Below are positions 8,480-16,264 of a stretch of DNA of 64,000 nucleotides, one piece after another (the stretch's first letter is position 1; each line of letters opens with the position of its first letter). Under the pieces are notes generated by a model, which saw nothing but the letters and a program-made list of their open reading frames with translations, ran no database searches and was not told the origin of the DNA. This stretch comes from CS1-C013 sp964347265 (GTDB lineage Archaea; Aenigmatarchaeota; Aenigmatarchaeia; Aenigmatarchaeales; Aenigmatarchaeaceae): positions 24,604-88,603 of the forward strand of contig CAYFXV010000002.1 of assembly GCA_964347265.1 (NCBI GenBank), read 5' to 3'. The position numbers were made by a program, and so were the translations under genes.

Positions 8480-10716
8480 TAAATAGCCTTTGCATATTTC
8501 TTAAACCAATTCAACCAATCTTCATAAACTTTTTTACTATCAACAATTCCTACTTCTTTTCTAGATTTTTCAGCGAACTCATGAAACATTTGATTTATTT
8601 TTATTGTTGTTTCAGCTTCTAACAAATCTAAATTATTAACTTTTTTAGCAATATCAACAACGGCATCTAAAATTTTAGCTCTTAACAAAATATTATCCCA
8701 AATAAGTTCCCATCTTCCTGTCCATCCAGGAACTCTTTCAGCAATTTGATTTAAAATATATGATTCACCATTTACTAGAGTGTCAGTTGGTTTTAAACTA
8801 TCATCAGAAGCATGATATTCCATAAGATTTACAAAACCTCCTTCATCAGCAGGATCTTTTTTCCAGTGCTTTCTAATCTCTGTTACTTCTACTATTCTTC
8901 TAAATGTTCTTAATCCGTCTGGAGTTTTTAATTTATTACAAACAATAACTAGATCAGTTGCTTTAAAGCTTGTTGGGGGAACTCCTAAATCATTTACAAT
9001 TCTATCAAAAACACCATAAGCAGAATCACCGTGGATTGTTCCAGCAACAACATTTGCCATTGCTCCAATTCTCATTGCTTCAAACAAGGCTTTGGCTTCC
9101 ACAGATCTTATTTCTCCTATAAATAAGCAAGAATCTCCTAATCTTAATGCAGTTCTAACAACTTCTTCTGCAGGTAATTCTAACTCAACTCTTGTTATAA
9201 CTGATCTAGATTTTAATCTTTCAATGTTATAACCTAAATTTCTTAAACTTTCAACTGGTAATTCAAGTGTATCCTCTGAAACTAATATTCTATAATAAGG
9301 CAATATCTGTAACATAGTTGAGCCTAGAAAAGATGTTTTTCCAGCACCTCTTGTACCTGCTACTAAATAAGCTCTTCCATAAGATGCTAAAAACCACATC
9401 AGTGCTCCAAACAAACTGTTCATGAATTTTTGATTTATAAATAAGGGAAACGTCCATGGTTTAAATCTATGTCTTCTTATTGCAAATCCTAATCCATCTG
9501 GAGATAATCTTGGATTTATTGCAGCAATTCTTGCAACTCCACCAGGAACAGAAACTTCTGCATCTAAAACTGGATTTGCTTCATCCAAAGGTCTACCTGA
9601 TATAAGTTTAAATCTTGTTGCCCATCTATCGCCATCTGCTACTGTAGGAACTAGATTTGTTTCACATTCTTCAAAATCTTGATGATTTATAAAAAGGGGC
9701 AGATTTCCTAATGGCGAATTAATGAAAATGTCTTGTACCCTATCGTCTCTTAACAAAATTTCTAGTATTCCTAAACCAGCAGTGTATCTTGTTAGCATCT
9801 CTGCTAGTTTTTCCATTTGTTCAGATTTAATGGTTTTTCCCATTTCTTCTGCTAAATCCTCTAATAATTCTAAACTTAAGGTATGAAAGAGTTCTCTCAT
9901 TTTTTCTTGTTCAGCTATTTCTAATTCTTTTGGCCTTCTCCTTTCTAAAATTCTTCTTGCAGCATCTAAAAGAGTATACTCTTCCTCACTTAATCTAAAT
10001 TCAGGAGGAACAACATGATAGACATATCTTATTTTTTCAGGAACTTTAAATATTTCAACATCAGTGTCCCAAACTTTGTATTTTGCAACAGGTTCTCCTG
10101 GAGGTGCTTGTGCCATGAATTTCGTATACATAAAGTTTGGTCTTATTGTTGGTTTGAAAAACTTTCTATATAATTTTCTATCACCAATATGATATCCAAC
10201 TAAAAATGGTTTTGTTTTTTGAATTAATTCACACTCATCTAGAAGCTTTTTCAAGGGAAACAAAGCATTTTTAAGATAATGGTCTACACACTTTGCATAT
10301 TCTTCTGAAGATTTAGCTTTAGTTTTTAAATGTCTAATTTCTCTTGTTAAGTTTAAATAAGCACCAATTGGATCACCTCTTAATTGTAATGTTACTAGAT
10401 CTCTTAACCAATCATACCATAGTCCTAGATACTTTGCACATTTTCCTGTTGCAATGTTTTTTATTGAGACTATTCTCTCTTTTTTCAAGGCTGTCATTAT
10501 AGCACTAGCAATTTCCATTAACATTCTTGTCTGATCATAATCATACTCATATTCTCTTGTTTCTGCTAAAACAATTCCAACAATCTTTTTTTCTTCAATT
10601 AATTTTTCAATAACCCTAGCCATTACAACATCAGAATCTTCAAGTGTGAACCCGAAGATAGAACCTAAACAATTCATTCTCAAGATTCCTTCTTTAATTT
10701 CAGTCTCAAAAACCAC
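8479..10716 (-). CDS. FlaI/TadA-like type II/IV secretion ATPase
   Basis: A 745-residue hexameric-type secretion ATPase. The Walker A motif GTRGAGKTS is near residue 454, the Walker B region LFIGEIRS near 528, and the His-box region GTIHGDSAYGV follows it. The first 250 residues are an extra domain that I do not recognise. The start is GTG with a GGTG ribosome-binding site five bases upstream. The protein should power assembly of pilin-like subunits through the FlaJ-like partner encoded next. It is the first gene of the minus-strand operon, and a TATA-like element lies upstream in 10717-10781. I avoid flaI or tadA as a gene name because other archaellum genes are not visible. Confidence 0.92.
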   Translation of the reverse strand: MVFETEIKEGILRMNCLGSIFGFTLEDSDVVMARVIEKLIEEKKIVGIVLAETREYEYDYDQTRMLMEIASAIMTALKKERIVSIKNIATGKCAKYLGLWYDWLRDLVTLQLRGDPIGAYLNLTREIRHLKTKAKSSEEYAKCVDHYLKNALFPLKKLLDECELIQKTKPFLVGYHIGDRKLYRKFFKPTIRPNFMYTKFMAQAPPGEPVAKYKVWDTDVEIFKVPEKIRYVYHVVPPEFRLSEEEYTLLDAARRILERRRPKELEIAEQEKMRELFHTLSLELLEDLAEEMGKTIKSEQMEKLAEMLTRYTAGLGILEILLRDDRVQDIFINSPLGNLPLFINHQDFEECETNLVPTVADGDRWATRFKLISGRPLDEANPVLDAEVSVPGGVARIAAINPRLSPDGLGFAIRRHRFKPWTFPLFINQKFMNSLFGALMWFLASYGRAYLVAGTRGAGKTSFLGSTMLQILPYYRILVSEDTLELPVESLRNLGYNIERLKSRSVITRVELELPAEEVVRTALRLGDSCLFIGEIRSVEAKALFEAMRIGAMANVVAGTIHGDSAYGVFDRIVNDLGVPPTSFKATDLVIVCNKLKTPDGLRTFRRIVEVTEIRKHWKKDPADEGGFVNLMEYHASDDSLKPTDTLVNGESYILNQIAERVPGWTGRWELIWDNILLRAKILDAVVDIAKKVNNLDLLEAETTIKINQMFHEFAEKSRKEVGIVDSKKVYEDWLNWFKKYAKAI

Positions 10717-10781
10717 TAAGACACCCTTAAATTATATTCAATATTTATATTAACATTCTAATAATAATATTTGTTGATTTA
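10717..10781. promoter_or_regulatory. Divergent promoter region
   Basis: This 65-base, almost pure A/T spacer separates the pilus-like operon (minus) from the coiled-coil genes (plus). On the minus strand a TTAATATAAATATTG element lies upstream of the ATPase GTG. On the plus strand AATAATAATATTTG lies just before the ATG. Both resemble archaeal TATA boxes. Opposite genes sharing it may be co-regulated. Confidence 0.45.
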
Positions 10782-11171
10782 ATGGCAGAAAAAGGCATTG
10801 AAACTGTTCTAAATGAAATTGTAAGAAGGACTAATGAAACTTTTAGAAGATTGAGAGATTTAGAAGAAAGAGATGCTTTAATTGAAAACCGAATTGACAC
10901 TTTAGAGAGTACTGTTTTAAGAATAGAAGAAGAACAAAAAAATATTAAAGAAGCATTAACAGCAAAAATCGATGAAATAGAAAAAAATATAATTAGGATT
11001 GATAATGAATTATTAAGGATTAATAAGAATTTAGAGAAGGCAGCTAAAAAAACAGAGTTAAAAGAATTAGAGAATATAATATCAATTTATAATCCAATAA
11101 GAACAAAATTTATAACAGAAGAAGAAGCAGAAAGAATAATAGAAGAGAGGTTAAGAAATGTTTCCGTTTAG
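10782..11171 (+). CDS. Coiled-coil protein next to pilus-like operon
   Basis: A 129-residue, highly charged protein without membrane segments. From residue 20 to about 100 it has regular heptad-like leucine/isoleucine spacing, predicting a long coiled coil. It overlaps the next gene by 14 bases. It faces the ATPase gene across a shared promoter region, so a cytoplasmic accessory role, as FlaC/D/E-type proteins have in archaella, is possible but unproven. Confidence 0.6.
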   Translation: MAEKGIETVLNEIVRRTNETFRRLRDLEERDALIENRIDTLESTVLRIEEEQKNIKEALTAKIDEIEKNIIRIDNELLRINKNLEKAAKKTELKELENIISIYNPIRTKFITEEEAERIIEERLRNVSV

Positions 11172-11928
11172 TATAGGTAAAAAGAAAAAGGAAAAGAAAA
11201 AGGTTTATATTCCTGTTGATCTTGTTTTAAGATATTCTGGCCAAGGTCTTTCTGAACCTGATATAATTGCTAGATTAGAAGCACAGGGATTTCCTCAACA
11301 TCATATTGATAAAGCTTTAAGAATTGCTTTAAGGGAAAAAGTGATTTCTGGTGCACCACCAACACCAATGGCAACACTTGAAGAACCTGTACCAGAAGTA
11401 CCATCACCAATGCCATTTGGAGAAGTTCCTACAGGAGCTCCTATTGAAGAGCATTTTGAAGGACCCGTTCTAATGGGAGAAGCAAGAAGTCCAATGCCAT
11501 TGGGCTATCCTCCTGAAAGAATTATACAAAGACCTCCAAAGGCTCCACAACCAATAACAGAGCAGCCTGAAGTTAGAAGAGCTGAATCACTACCACCAAC
11601 TGAAATAACTGTTGAAGAAATTATTGAAGCAATAGTGTCTGAAAGATGGAGAGATTTTGAGGAAAGATTAAGTGCTTTTGAAAAAAGAGATTTGCAATTG
11701 CAACATCAGATTGAAGCATTGAGAAAAGAAGTTGATGCTATTGAAAGAGTTTTAGAAGAAAAAGAGAAAACCATGATTTCTAAACTTGAAGAGTTTGGAG
11801 GCTCTATTGAAGGCATACAAGGAAGAATTGGTGGTATTGAAAGAGTCTTTAAAGACTTTCTACCAGAATTAACAACTAATATTAAAACTATGTCTAGTTT
11901 AGTAGAAAAAATGAAAAAAGAAAAATAA
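11158..11928 (+). CDS. Coiled-coil protein with UBA-like N-terminal helix bundle
   Basis: A 256-residue soluble protein. The lysine-rich N-terminus leads into a small helical motif at about residues 20-60 (LSEPDIIARLEAQGFP...IDKALRIA) that resembles UBA-like folds. A proline-rich linker at 65-145 follows, then a long coiled coil at about 155-255. Its start lies within the last codons of the upstream coiled-coil gene, so the two are translated together. The layout (binding domain, flexible linker, coiled coil) suggests a scaffold. Link to the pilus machinery is inferred from position only. Confidence 0.6.
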   Translation: MFPFSIGKKKKEKKKVYIPVDLVLRYSGQGLSEPDIIARLEAQGFPQHHIDKALRIALREKVISGAPPTPMATLEEPVPEVPSPMPFGEVPTGAPIEEHFEGPVLMGEARSPMPLGYPPERIIQRPPKAPQPITEQPEVRRAESLPPTEITVEEIIEAIVSERWRDFEERLSAFEKRDLQLQHQIEALRKEVDAIERVLEEKEKTMISKLEEFGGSIEGIQGRIGGIERVFKDFLPELTTNIKTMSSLVEKMKKEK

Positions 11929-11951
11929 AAAAGTCACTGAAATCAAGAGTC

Positions 11952-12470
11952 TTAAAATCCTTTAGCTTCTGAAAGCATCCATAAGACTGCAACACCGACT
12001 ATGATTAATAGCCAAGTTCCCATACTAAATGCAGGTATACCGATTCCAAGTAAAGCGAAACCACCTACAGCCCAAAATACTGCTACTGCGATTATAAACA
12101 TTACTGCAGCAGCTGCTGTTGAGTGCATTTTAATGAAAGGTACGTGTTGACCTTCTTTTGTTGTACCTCCTGTTCCTGCTACTTCAAGTAATGCTATTAA
12201 AGCTAGAGCTCCTATTGCAACAGCAACCAAACCTGTTGACATACCAGCTATTACTGAAATCAAAGTTGCTGGAACTGCCATTAATACTAGGAATCCAACT
12301 GCTATAGATATTAATGCAGCTGGTGCTCTACCTAAAATCTTTGCTTTACTTAAAACACCGAATACTATTGCGAATGTCAATACCCACAATAAAATGTGAG
12401 GTAGACCTATTGCTGTCAATGGACAACCTGCACCAGGGGGACATACCATGCTTAATATTCCGTTAGGCAT
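11952..12470 (-). CDS. Multi-pass membrane protein, tandem family member 4
   Basis: A 172-residue protein with about five hydrophobic helices. The start is ATG at 12470 with GGTGA five bases upstream; an upstream TTG would absorb that site. The segment LLWVLTFAIVFGVLSKAKIL followed by a second helix (ALISIAVGFLVLMA) matches the same region of the three upstream genes. The N-terminal loop holds two cysteines (CPPGAGC). No charged catalytic residues are visible. Function unknown. Confidence 0.65.
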   Translation of the reverse strand: MPNGILSMVCPPGAGCPLTAIGLPHILLWVLTFAIVFGVLSKAKILGRAPAALISIAVGFLVLMAVPATLISVIAGMSTGLVAVAIGALALIALLEVAGTGGTTKEGQHVPFIKMHSTAAAAVMFIIAVAVFWAVGGFALLGIGIPAFSMGTWLLIIVGVAVLWMLSEAKGF

Positions 12471-12487
12471 ATTTTTCACCAATTTTT

Positions 12488-13066
12488 TTATTTTTCACCA
12501 CTTTCTTTAACTAATATCCAAACACTTGCCACCATAACAATAAGGAAAACTCCAATTGCTAACACTGATTGTGAAATTGCTATTGTTGGAATTGCTATGA
12601 AATTCAAGCCTCCTGCTCCAACGAACACCAATATTGCAATTATTATTAAAGCTGCTCCAAAAAACCTTGGATGTTTGGAAAATATGTGTTCTCCTCCTGC
12701 TTTTGTTTGAGTTATTTCAAGGAAGATCATTGTAACTATTAATCCAAAAGCAACCACTATTGCAGATGTGCTTAAAGTACTAAGGAATGTAGCAGCTTGT
12801 GTTCCTGCAGCAGCTACTAATACTAGGAATGAAGCAACTATTGATATCACTCCTCTAGCTGTTATTGATTTAGGCAATTCTATATGAGACAATATTCCAT
12901 ATACTACTGCTAAGGTTAATAGCCAAAGTAAGACTAACTGAAATCCAGCATTTCTCAATGTGACTATCATTGACTCAATTGGATTTGCAAAGGCTGGAGT
13001 TGCAGCTATTAAAAACCCTAGCAAAAATGCCCATGTTTTTTCAATGTTTTCAGTTAGTTTATTCAT
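12488..13066 (-). CDS. Multi-pass membrane protein, tandem family member 3
   Basis: A 192-residue membrane protein starting MNKLTENIEK, with a TAGGTGGTAG ribosome-binding site upstream. The first helix ends in AFA and may be a signal sequence. The next block (LVLLWLLTLAVVYGILSH, then GVISIVASFLVLVAA) repeats the pattern of its neighbours. About five helices in total. An upstream in-frame extension overlaps the neighbouring gene's end and lacks support. Function unknown. Confidence 0.65.
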   Translation of the reverse strand: MNKLTENIEKTWAFLLGFLIAATPAFANPIESMIVTLRNAGFQLVLLWLLTLAVVYGILSHIELPKSITARGVISIVASFLVLVAAAGTQAATFLSTLSTSAIVVAFGLIVTMIFLEITQTKAGGEHIFSKHPRFFGAALIIIAILVFVGAGGLNFIAIPTIAISQSVLAIGVFLIVMVASVWILVKESGEK

Positions 13067-13136
13067 ATTACTACCACCTAGTAATATATTGCTTAGAAGT
13101 TGTATATAAAGGTATCGTTTTACTACTTTTTGATGA

Positions 13137-13649
13137 TTATCCTCTAACAGGAACAGGAACAAGCTGTTTTTCTTTTTCTCCACCAACTTTGAAGGCTAAC
13201 CAGAATACTAGAGCAATGATTATAAGTACAAAGAAAAGAAACAGGTTTTCTCCACCTCCAATATAGGGAAGTGGAGGGATCATATCTATGTAAAGAAGCC
13301 CTATTGATAATAAAATAAATAAAATTACACCATTAATAAACAAGGCACCACTAGGCTCACCTTTTTTAGCCTCTTTTCTTACTCCAAAGACCTCTAAAAC
13401 AAAGATTATGAAAAACATTGCAATGAAGAATATGCTTATGCTTCCAAACTGGGACCATAAAAAATTAACAAAGGCTGTGTTAGAGGCAGCAAAAAAAGCT
13501 AATGCTAAAGATACGAGAAAATTAACTCCTTTATTTTTAAAAACATTGGCAGTATTCACAGCACCAAAGACAACTGCTAAGATGAATAGAAAGGGTATTA
13601 AGGTCTGTTCTGACTGAAACATTGTTAAATCAAATCCAAATGGTTGCAT
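13137..13649 (-). CDS. Multi-pass membrane protein, tandem family member 2
   Basis: A 170-residue, about five-helix protein. The ribosome-binding site GGAGGAT lies inside the final codons of the upstream gene, and the start is two bases after that stop. It shares the family pattern (FLFILAVVFGAVNTANVF, then FLVSLALAFFAA). It ends in a basic, proline/valine-rich tail (LVPVPVRG). Function unknown. Confidence 0.65.
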   Translation of the reverse strand: MQPFGFDLTMFQSEQTLIPFLFILAVVFGAVNTANVFKNKGVNFLVSLALAFFAASNTAFVNFLWSQFGSISIFFIAMFFIIFVLEVFGVRKEAKKGEPSGALFINGVILFILLSIGLLYIDMIPPLPYIGGGENLFLFFVLIIIALVFWLAFKVGGEKEKQLVPVPVRG

Positions 13650-13651
13650 TG

Positions 13652-14266
13652 TTATCCTCCTAGTCTATCTATTTCATCTCTTATTTCTTCTATTTTAGCT
13701 TCTGCATCTCCTATCCTATTACGCATGTTTGATACTGCACGCGTATTACCCTCTGCTCGGGCTTCTTCTAATTGATGTTGATACCTTCTTATTTTTTTAT
13801 TGATTACATCTATTTCTCTTTCTAAAGCATCTATTTTTCTAGTTTTTTGAAACACCTTCTTTCCAGCTTCCCGTCCTAATTTTGTTAAAGCAGGACCTCT
13901 GGATGGATGAATAACAACGCTTACAAAAAAAACAATTAAAGAGAGTGCTAATGCTATGTATAACCATGTTGTAAATATAGGTACTAACATTGTTCCAAAT
14001 ATTCCACTATAAATCAAATATATAAAAACAATTATACTAACAAGATATTGAAATCCTCTATGCTCTCCAACAACCCTTAAAACAATTTGTCTTGAAAAAG
14101 CATAAATAAATAAGAATAAAACAAGCATGGGAATAAGAATCAAATAAATAACCTGATCCTGGATTGTTGTATATTTGTATAAAAGTGTAGGGCTGATTTT
14201 AAGAACTTCTCTAAAGATTAAATTAAACATATCTGTTGATCCTGCACCCAAATATTCGAATGCCAT
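13652..14266 (-). CDS. Membrane protein with coiled-coil tail, tandem family member 1
   Basis: A 204-residue protein. The N-terminal half has four helices with the same motif order as the next three genes (LILIPMLVLFLFIYAFSRQI, then FQYLVSIIVFIYLIYSG). The C-terminal 75 residues form a charged coiled coil (IDALEREIDVINKKIRR...), which the others lack, so this member may anchor a partner in the cytoplasm. It is the first gene of the four-gene set. Function unknown. Confidence 0.65.
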   Translation of the reverse strand: MAFEYLGAGSTDMFNLIFREVLKISPTLLYKYTTIQDQVIYLILIPMLVLFLFIYAFSRQIVLRVVGEHRGFQYLVSIIVFIYLIYSGIFGTMLVPIFTTWLYIALALSLIVFFVSVVIHPSRGPALTKLGREAGKKVFQKTRKIDALEREIDVINKKIRRYQHQLEEARAEGNTRAVSNMRNRIGDAEAKIEEIRDEIDRLGG

Positions 14267-14317
14267 AAGAAAAATATTGATAACTATGCATATAAAAGTT
14301 TATTTATTTTTAATCTT

Positions 14318-14461
14318 TTAGCAACCTGCGTATTCTTTTTCTTTTATTTTTATGTGATATTTTCCCTTTCCTACTACCTTTTTAACATTTTCATATTCTA
14401 CATTGTCTGCTGGCCCAAATTCTTCTTCTACTTCCTTTCTAACTTGTTTATCATTTGTCAT
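14318..14461 (-). CDS. 47-residue protein similar to the C-terminus of its neighbour
   Basis: The ATG is preceded by a strong GGAGGAAT ribosome-binding site. The protein is very charged and ends YAGC. It aligns with the last 45 residues of the upstream gene: a VRKEVEEEF / IRKEEEEEF block, a VEYE block, then a K-G-(K/R)-G-x-YH block and a KEY/KEF-A ending with cysteine. It thus looks like a standalone copy of that tail. Function unknown; a small signalling or binding peptide is speculative. Confidence 0.55.
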   Translation of the reverse strand: MTNDKQVRKEVEEEFGPADNVEYENVKKVVGKGKYHIKIKEKEYAGC

Positions 14462-14475
14462 TAATATTCCTCCTT

Positions 14476-14859
14476 TTAGTTGGAACATGCAAATTCTTTT
14501 TCTGTTCTTTTGTTGTGATATGCTCCTCTTCCTTTCACAATTTTAGTAATTTCATATTCTACATCATTTGATAAAAACTCTTCTTCTTCCTCTTTTCTAA
14601 TTGGTTTCTCTCCATAATCTAGTGCTTTTAACGTTAAGGGACTTTTTAAAAAATCTTCATAAGATGATGGAGCTCCTCCTGTTTTTTCTCCATATATTTT
14701 CTTTTTAGCCCATTCAGAATAATTTGTTCTAAGACCTTCATAAAGACCTACTGCTGCTGGGATTTGTAGTGCTCCACCTACAGCTAGGACATCTATGGTA
14801 TTAATATCAGCTAGGGGTCCTATAAGTTCAAATCCAACAACTGATCTAACTTTTGGCAT
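14476..14859 (-). CDS. Unrecognised 127-residue protein with acidic tail
   Basis: Starts MPKVRSVVGF; a GGTGAT ribosome-binding site overlaps an earlier in-frame GTG and so points to this ATG. The N-terminal half is mildly hydrophobic (INTIDVLAVGGALQIPAAVGLYEG). The tail is charged and closely resembles the separate 47-residue protein encoded next. It ends FACSN. It sits in a run of three short same-strand genes. I do not recognise it. Confidence 0.6.
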   Translation of the reverse strand: MPKVRSVVGFELIGPLADINTIDVLAVGGALQIPAAVGLYEGLRTNYSEWAKKKIYGEKTGGAPSSYEDFLKSPLTLKALDYGEKPIRKEEEEEFLSNDVEYEITKIVKGRGAYHNKRTEKEFACSN

Positions 14860-14875
14860 ATCTATCACCTAGATC

Positions 14876-15100
14876 CTAATAAACAACCGGACCATAACCC
14901 ATTTGTCCAGTATTAATATTCATAACATTGGTTATTGCACAGGCTGCTGATAAATCATCTGATACGTATTCTAGTGGTTCTGCACGTCTTACTAATTCTG
15001 ATATACCTAGTACAATATCATTGAAAACATTTCTTTCAGGCACATTATCACAATAATTTATTATACAGTAATCTTTAAATAGCTTTCGTTTTTTTACCAC
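14876..15100 (-). CDS. Unrecognised 74-residue protein
   Basis: Begins at GTG (VKKRKLFKDY). It has three cysteines in the N-terminal 60 residues (YCIINYCD, SAACAI), ends MGYGPVVY and has no membrane helix. It is the first gene of a three-gene run and is divergent from the 30-residue gene at 15167. No other start in this frame has a convincing ribosome-binding site. Function unknown. Confidence 0.5.
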   Translation of the reverse strand: MVKKRKLFKDYCIINYCDNVPERNVFNDIVLGISELVRRAEPLEYVSDDLSAACAITNVMNINTGQMGYGPVVY

Positions 15101-15124
15101 TTTATAGTAAATAAAAAAACGATA

Positions 15125-15136
15125 CCTTTATATACC
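15125..15136 (+). promoter_or_regulatory. TATA-type promoter of the 30-residue gene
   Basis: The sequence CTTTATATACC is a close match to an archaeal TATA box. Transcription would start about 25 bases downstream, just before the GGTGAT ribosome-binding site at 15159-15164. Confidence 0.55.
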
Positions 15137-15166
15137 AGTTAGTATATACTACTTTATGGTGATAAA

Positions 15167-15259
15167 ATGTTAGTATTACCTACATTAGTAACTTCCATTG
15201 TAATGGAAGAATATGGCGAAGAAGACGAAGCAGATAGAGAAGAACATGAGTTAGATTGA
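15167..15259 (+). CDS. 30-residue acidic protein with perfect ribosome-binding site
   Basis: A tiny gene, MLVLPTLVTS followed by an acidic tail rich in Glu and Asp. GGTGAT, the exact complement of the archaeal 16S 3' end, lies three bases before the ATG, and a good TATA box is suitably placed further up. These signals make translation likely despite the size. It is divergent from the unrecognised small-gene cluster. Function unknown: a leader peptide, small regulator or antitoxin-like partner are all possible. Confidence 0.5.
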   Translation: MLVLPTLVTSIVMEEYGEEDEADREEHELD

Positions 15260-15276
15260 AAATCTTCCTCCCTTTT

Positions 15277-15516
15277 TTATTTTTCTATTTTTAAAACCTC
15301 CAATTCTTCGCATATCTCAAGAATCGCCCAACTCCAAACAACACTCTCAAAAGCTTTAATAAAATCTTTATTATTTAAAAAATGTTTTGAATCAGCAATA
15401 TAAGCTTTCATATTTGTAAGCATTTCCTCACCTTTTTCATCAGTAATTTTTATTCTATCAACCAAAGGTTCAATTTTCTCTAACATTTTCAAGGTTTCTT
15501 CTTTTAATTTTTCCAT
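15277..15516 (-). CDS. DUF357 family protein
   Basis: A 79-residue helical protein (MEKLKEETLKMLEKIEP...) with the conserved DUF357 segment at residues 35-65 (AYIADSKHFL..KDFIKAFE..WSWAILE). The family is archaeal and of unknown function. Its ATG overlaps the dphB stop codon (TAATG), so the two are co-translated. I recall this pairing with diphthine synthase from other archaea. Confidence 0.8.
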   Translation of the reverse strand: MEKLKEETLKMLEKIEPLVDRIKITDEKGEEMLTNMKAYIADSKHFLNNKDFIKAFESVVWSWAILEICEELEVLKIEK

Positions 15517-16232
15517 TAAATTACCTCTAAAAAGTCTTTTTCCCTAAAATGTAATCTACCAGGAATTATTAGAACAGCTGGACTTTCAATATGTTTCATT
15601 TTAAAACCTCTAGCACTATCATAAAATAATTTAGAATCACCTCCAGCATTAGAAAAAGCAATTATTTGATCAGTTTCTTTAATCACTTTTTTCTTTAATA
15701 AAATTTTTATTGCATCAGCAACTTTCATGAAAATATTGTTTTCTAAATCAATATCTAATAACAATAAAGTGTGTAAACCTAGTCTTTTATTTCTTTTAAG
15801 AGCATCTTTGACATTTTTTATTTTTCCACTTAAAGGAATTGTTGCTACTTTTCCATATTTATACAATTGTAAGCCAGCTTCACCTATTGCAGAAAATATA
15901 GAGGCATTGTGAATTATTTTTACAGGAATTTTCTTTCTTTTTGCTTCATAAACAATATCAATATGTGTGGTAGCAGCTAATGGATCTCCAGGAACAAATA
16001 AAGCAACATCATTTTCTTTAGTTTTCTCAATGAATAGTTCTAGATTTTCTTCTAAATCTGCTCTGTTTAAAATCTTGATGTCTTTTTTTATTATTTCCTT
16101 TAAATTATCCAAAGAACCTTTCCAAACAGAAGTGTATAATTCAATAAAACATTCGCATTTTTTAGCAATTTCTATTGCCTTTAATGTTAAATCATTTTCG
16201 TCATTCAGGCCTAAACCTATGAGATAAAGCAT
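15516..16232 (-). CDS. dphB: Diphthine synthase
   Basis: A 238-residue SAM-dependent methyltransferase of the tetrapyrrole-methylase fold. It methylates the modified histidine of elongation factor 2 on the way to diphthamide. The N-terminal MLYLIGLGLNDENDLTLKA, the VPGDPLAATTHIDI loop and the NASIFSAIGEAGLQLYKYG segment are the family signatures. Length is near the usual 250-265. It is first in a two-gene unit with DUF357. Confidence 0.93.
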   Translation of the reverse strand: MLYLIGLGLNDENDLTLKAIEIAKKCECFIELYTSVWKGSLDNLKEIIKKDIKILNRADLEENLELFIEKTKENDVALFVPGDPLAATTHIDIVYEAKRKKIPVKIIHNASIFSAIGEAGLQLYKYGKVATIPLSGKIKNVKDALKRNKRLGLHTLLLLDIDLENNIFMKVADAIKILLKKKVIKETDQIIAFSNAGGDSKLFYDSARGFKMKHIESPAVLIIPGRLHFREKDFLEVI

Positions 16233-16264
16233 AAATTTAATGTGTTTAAATAGAAATAAATATT

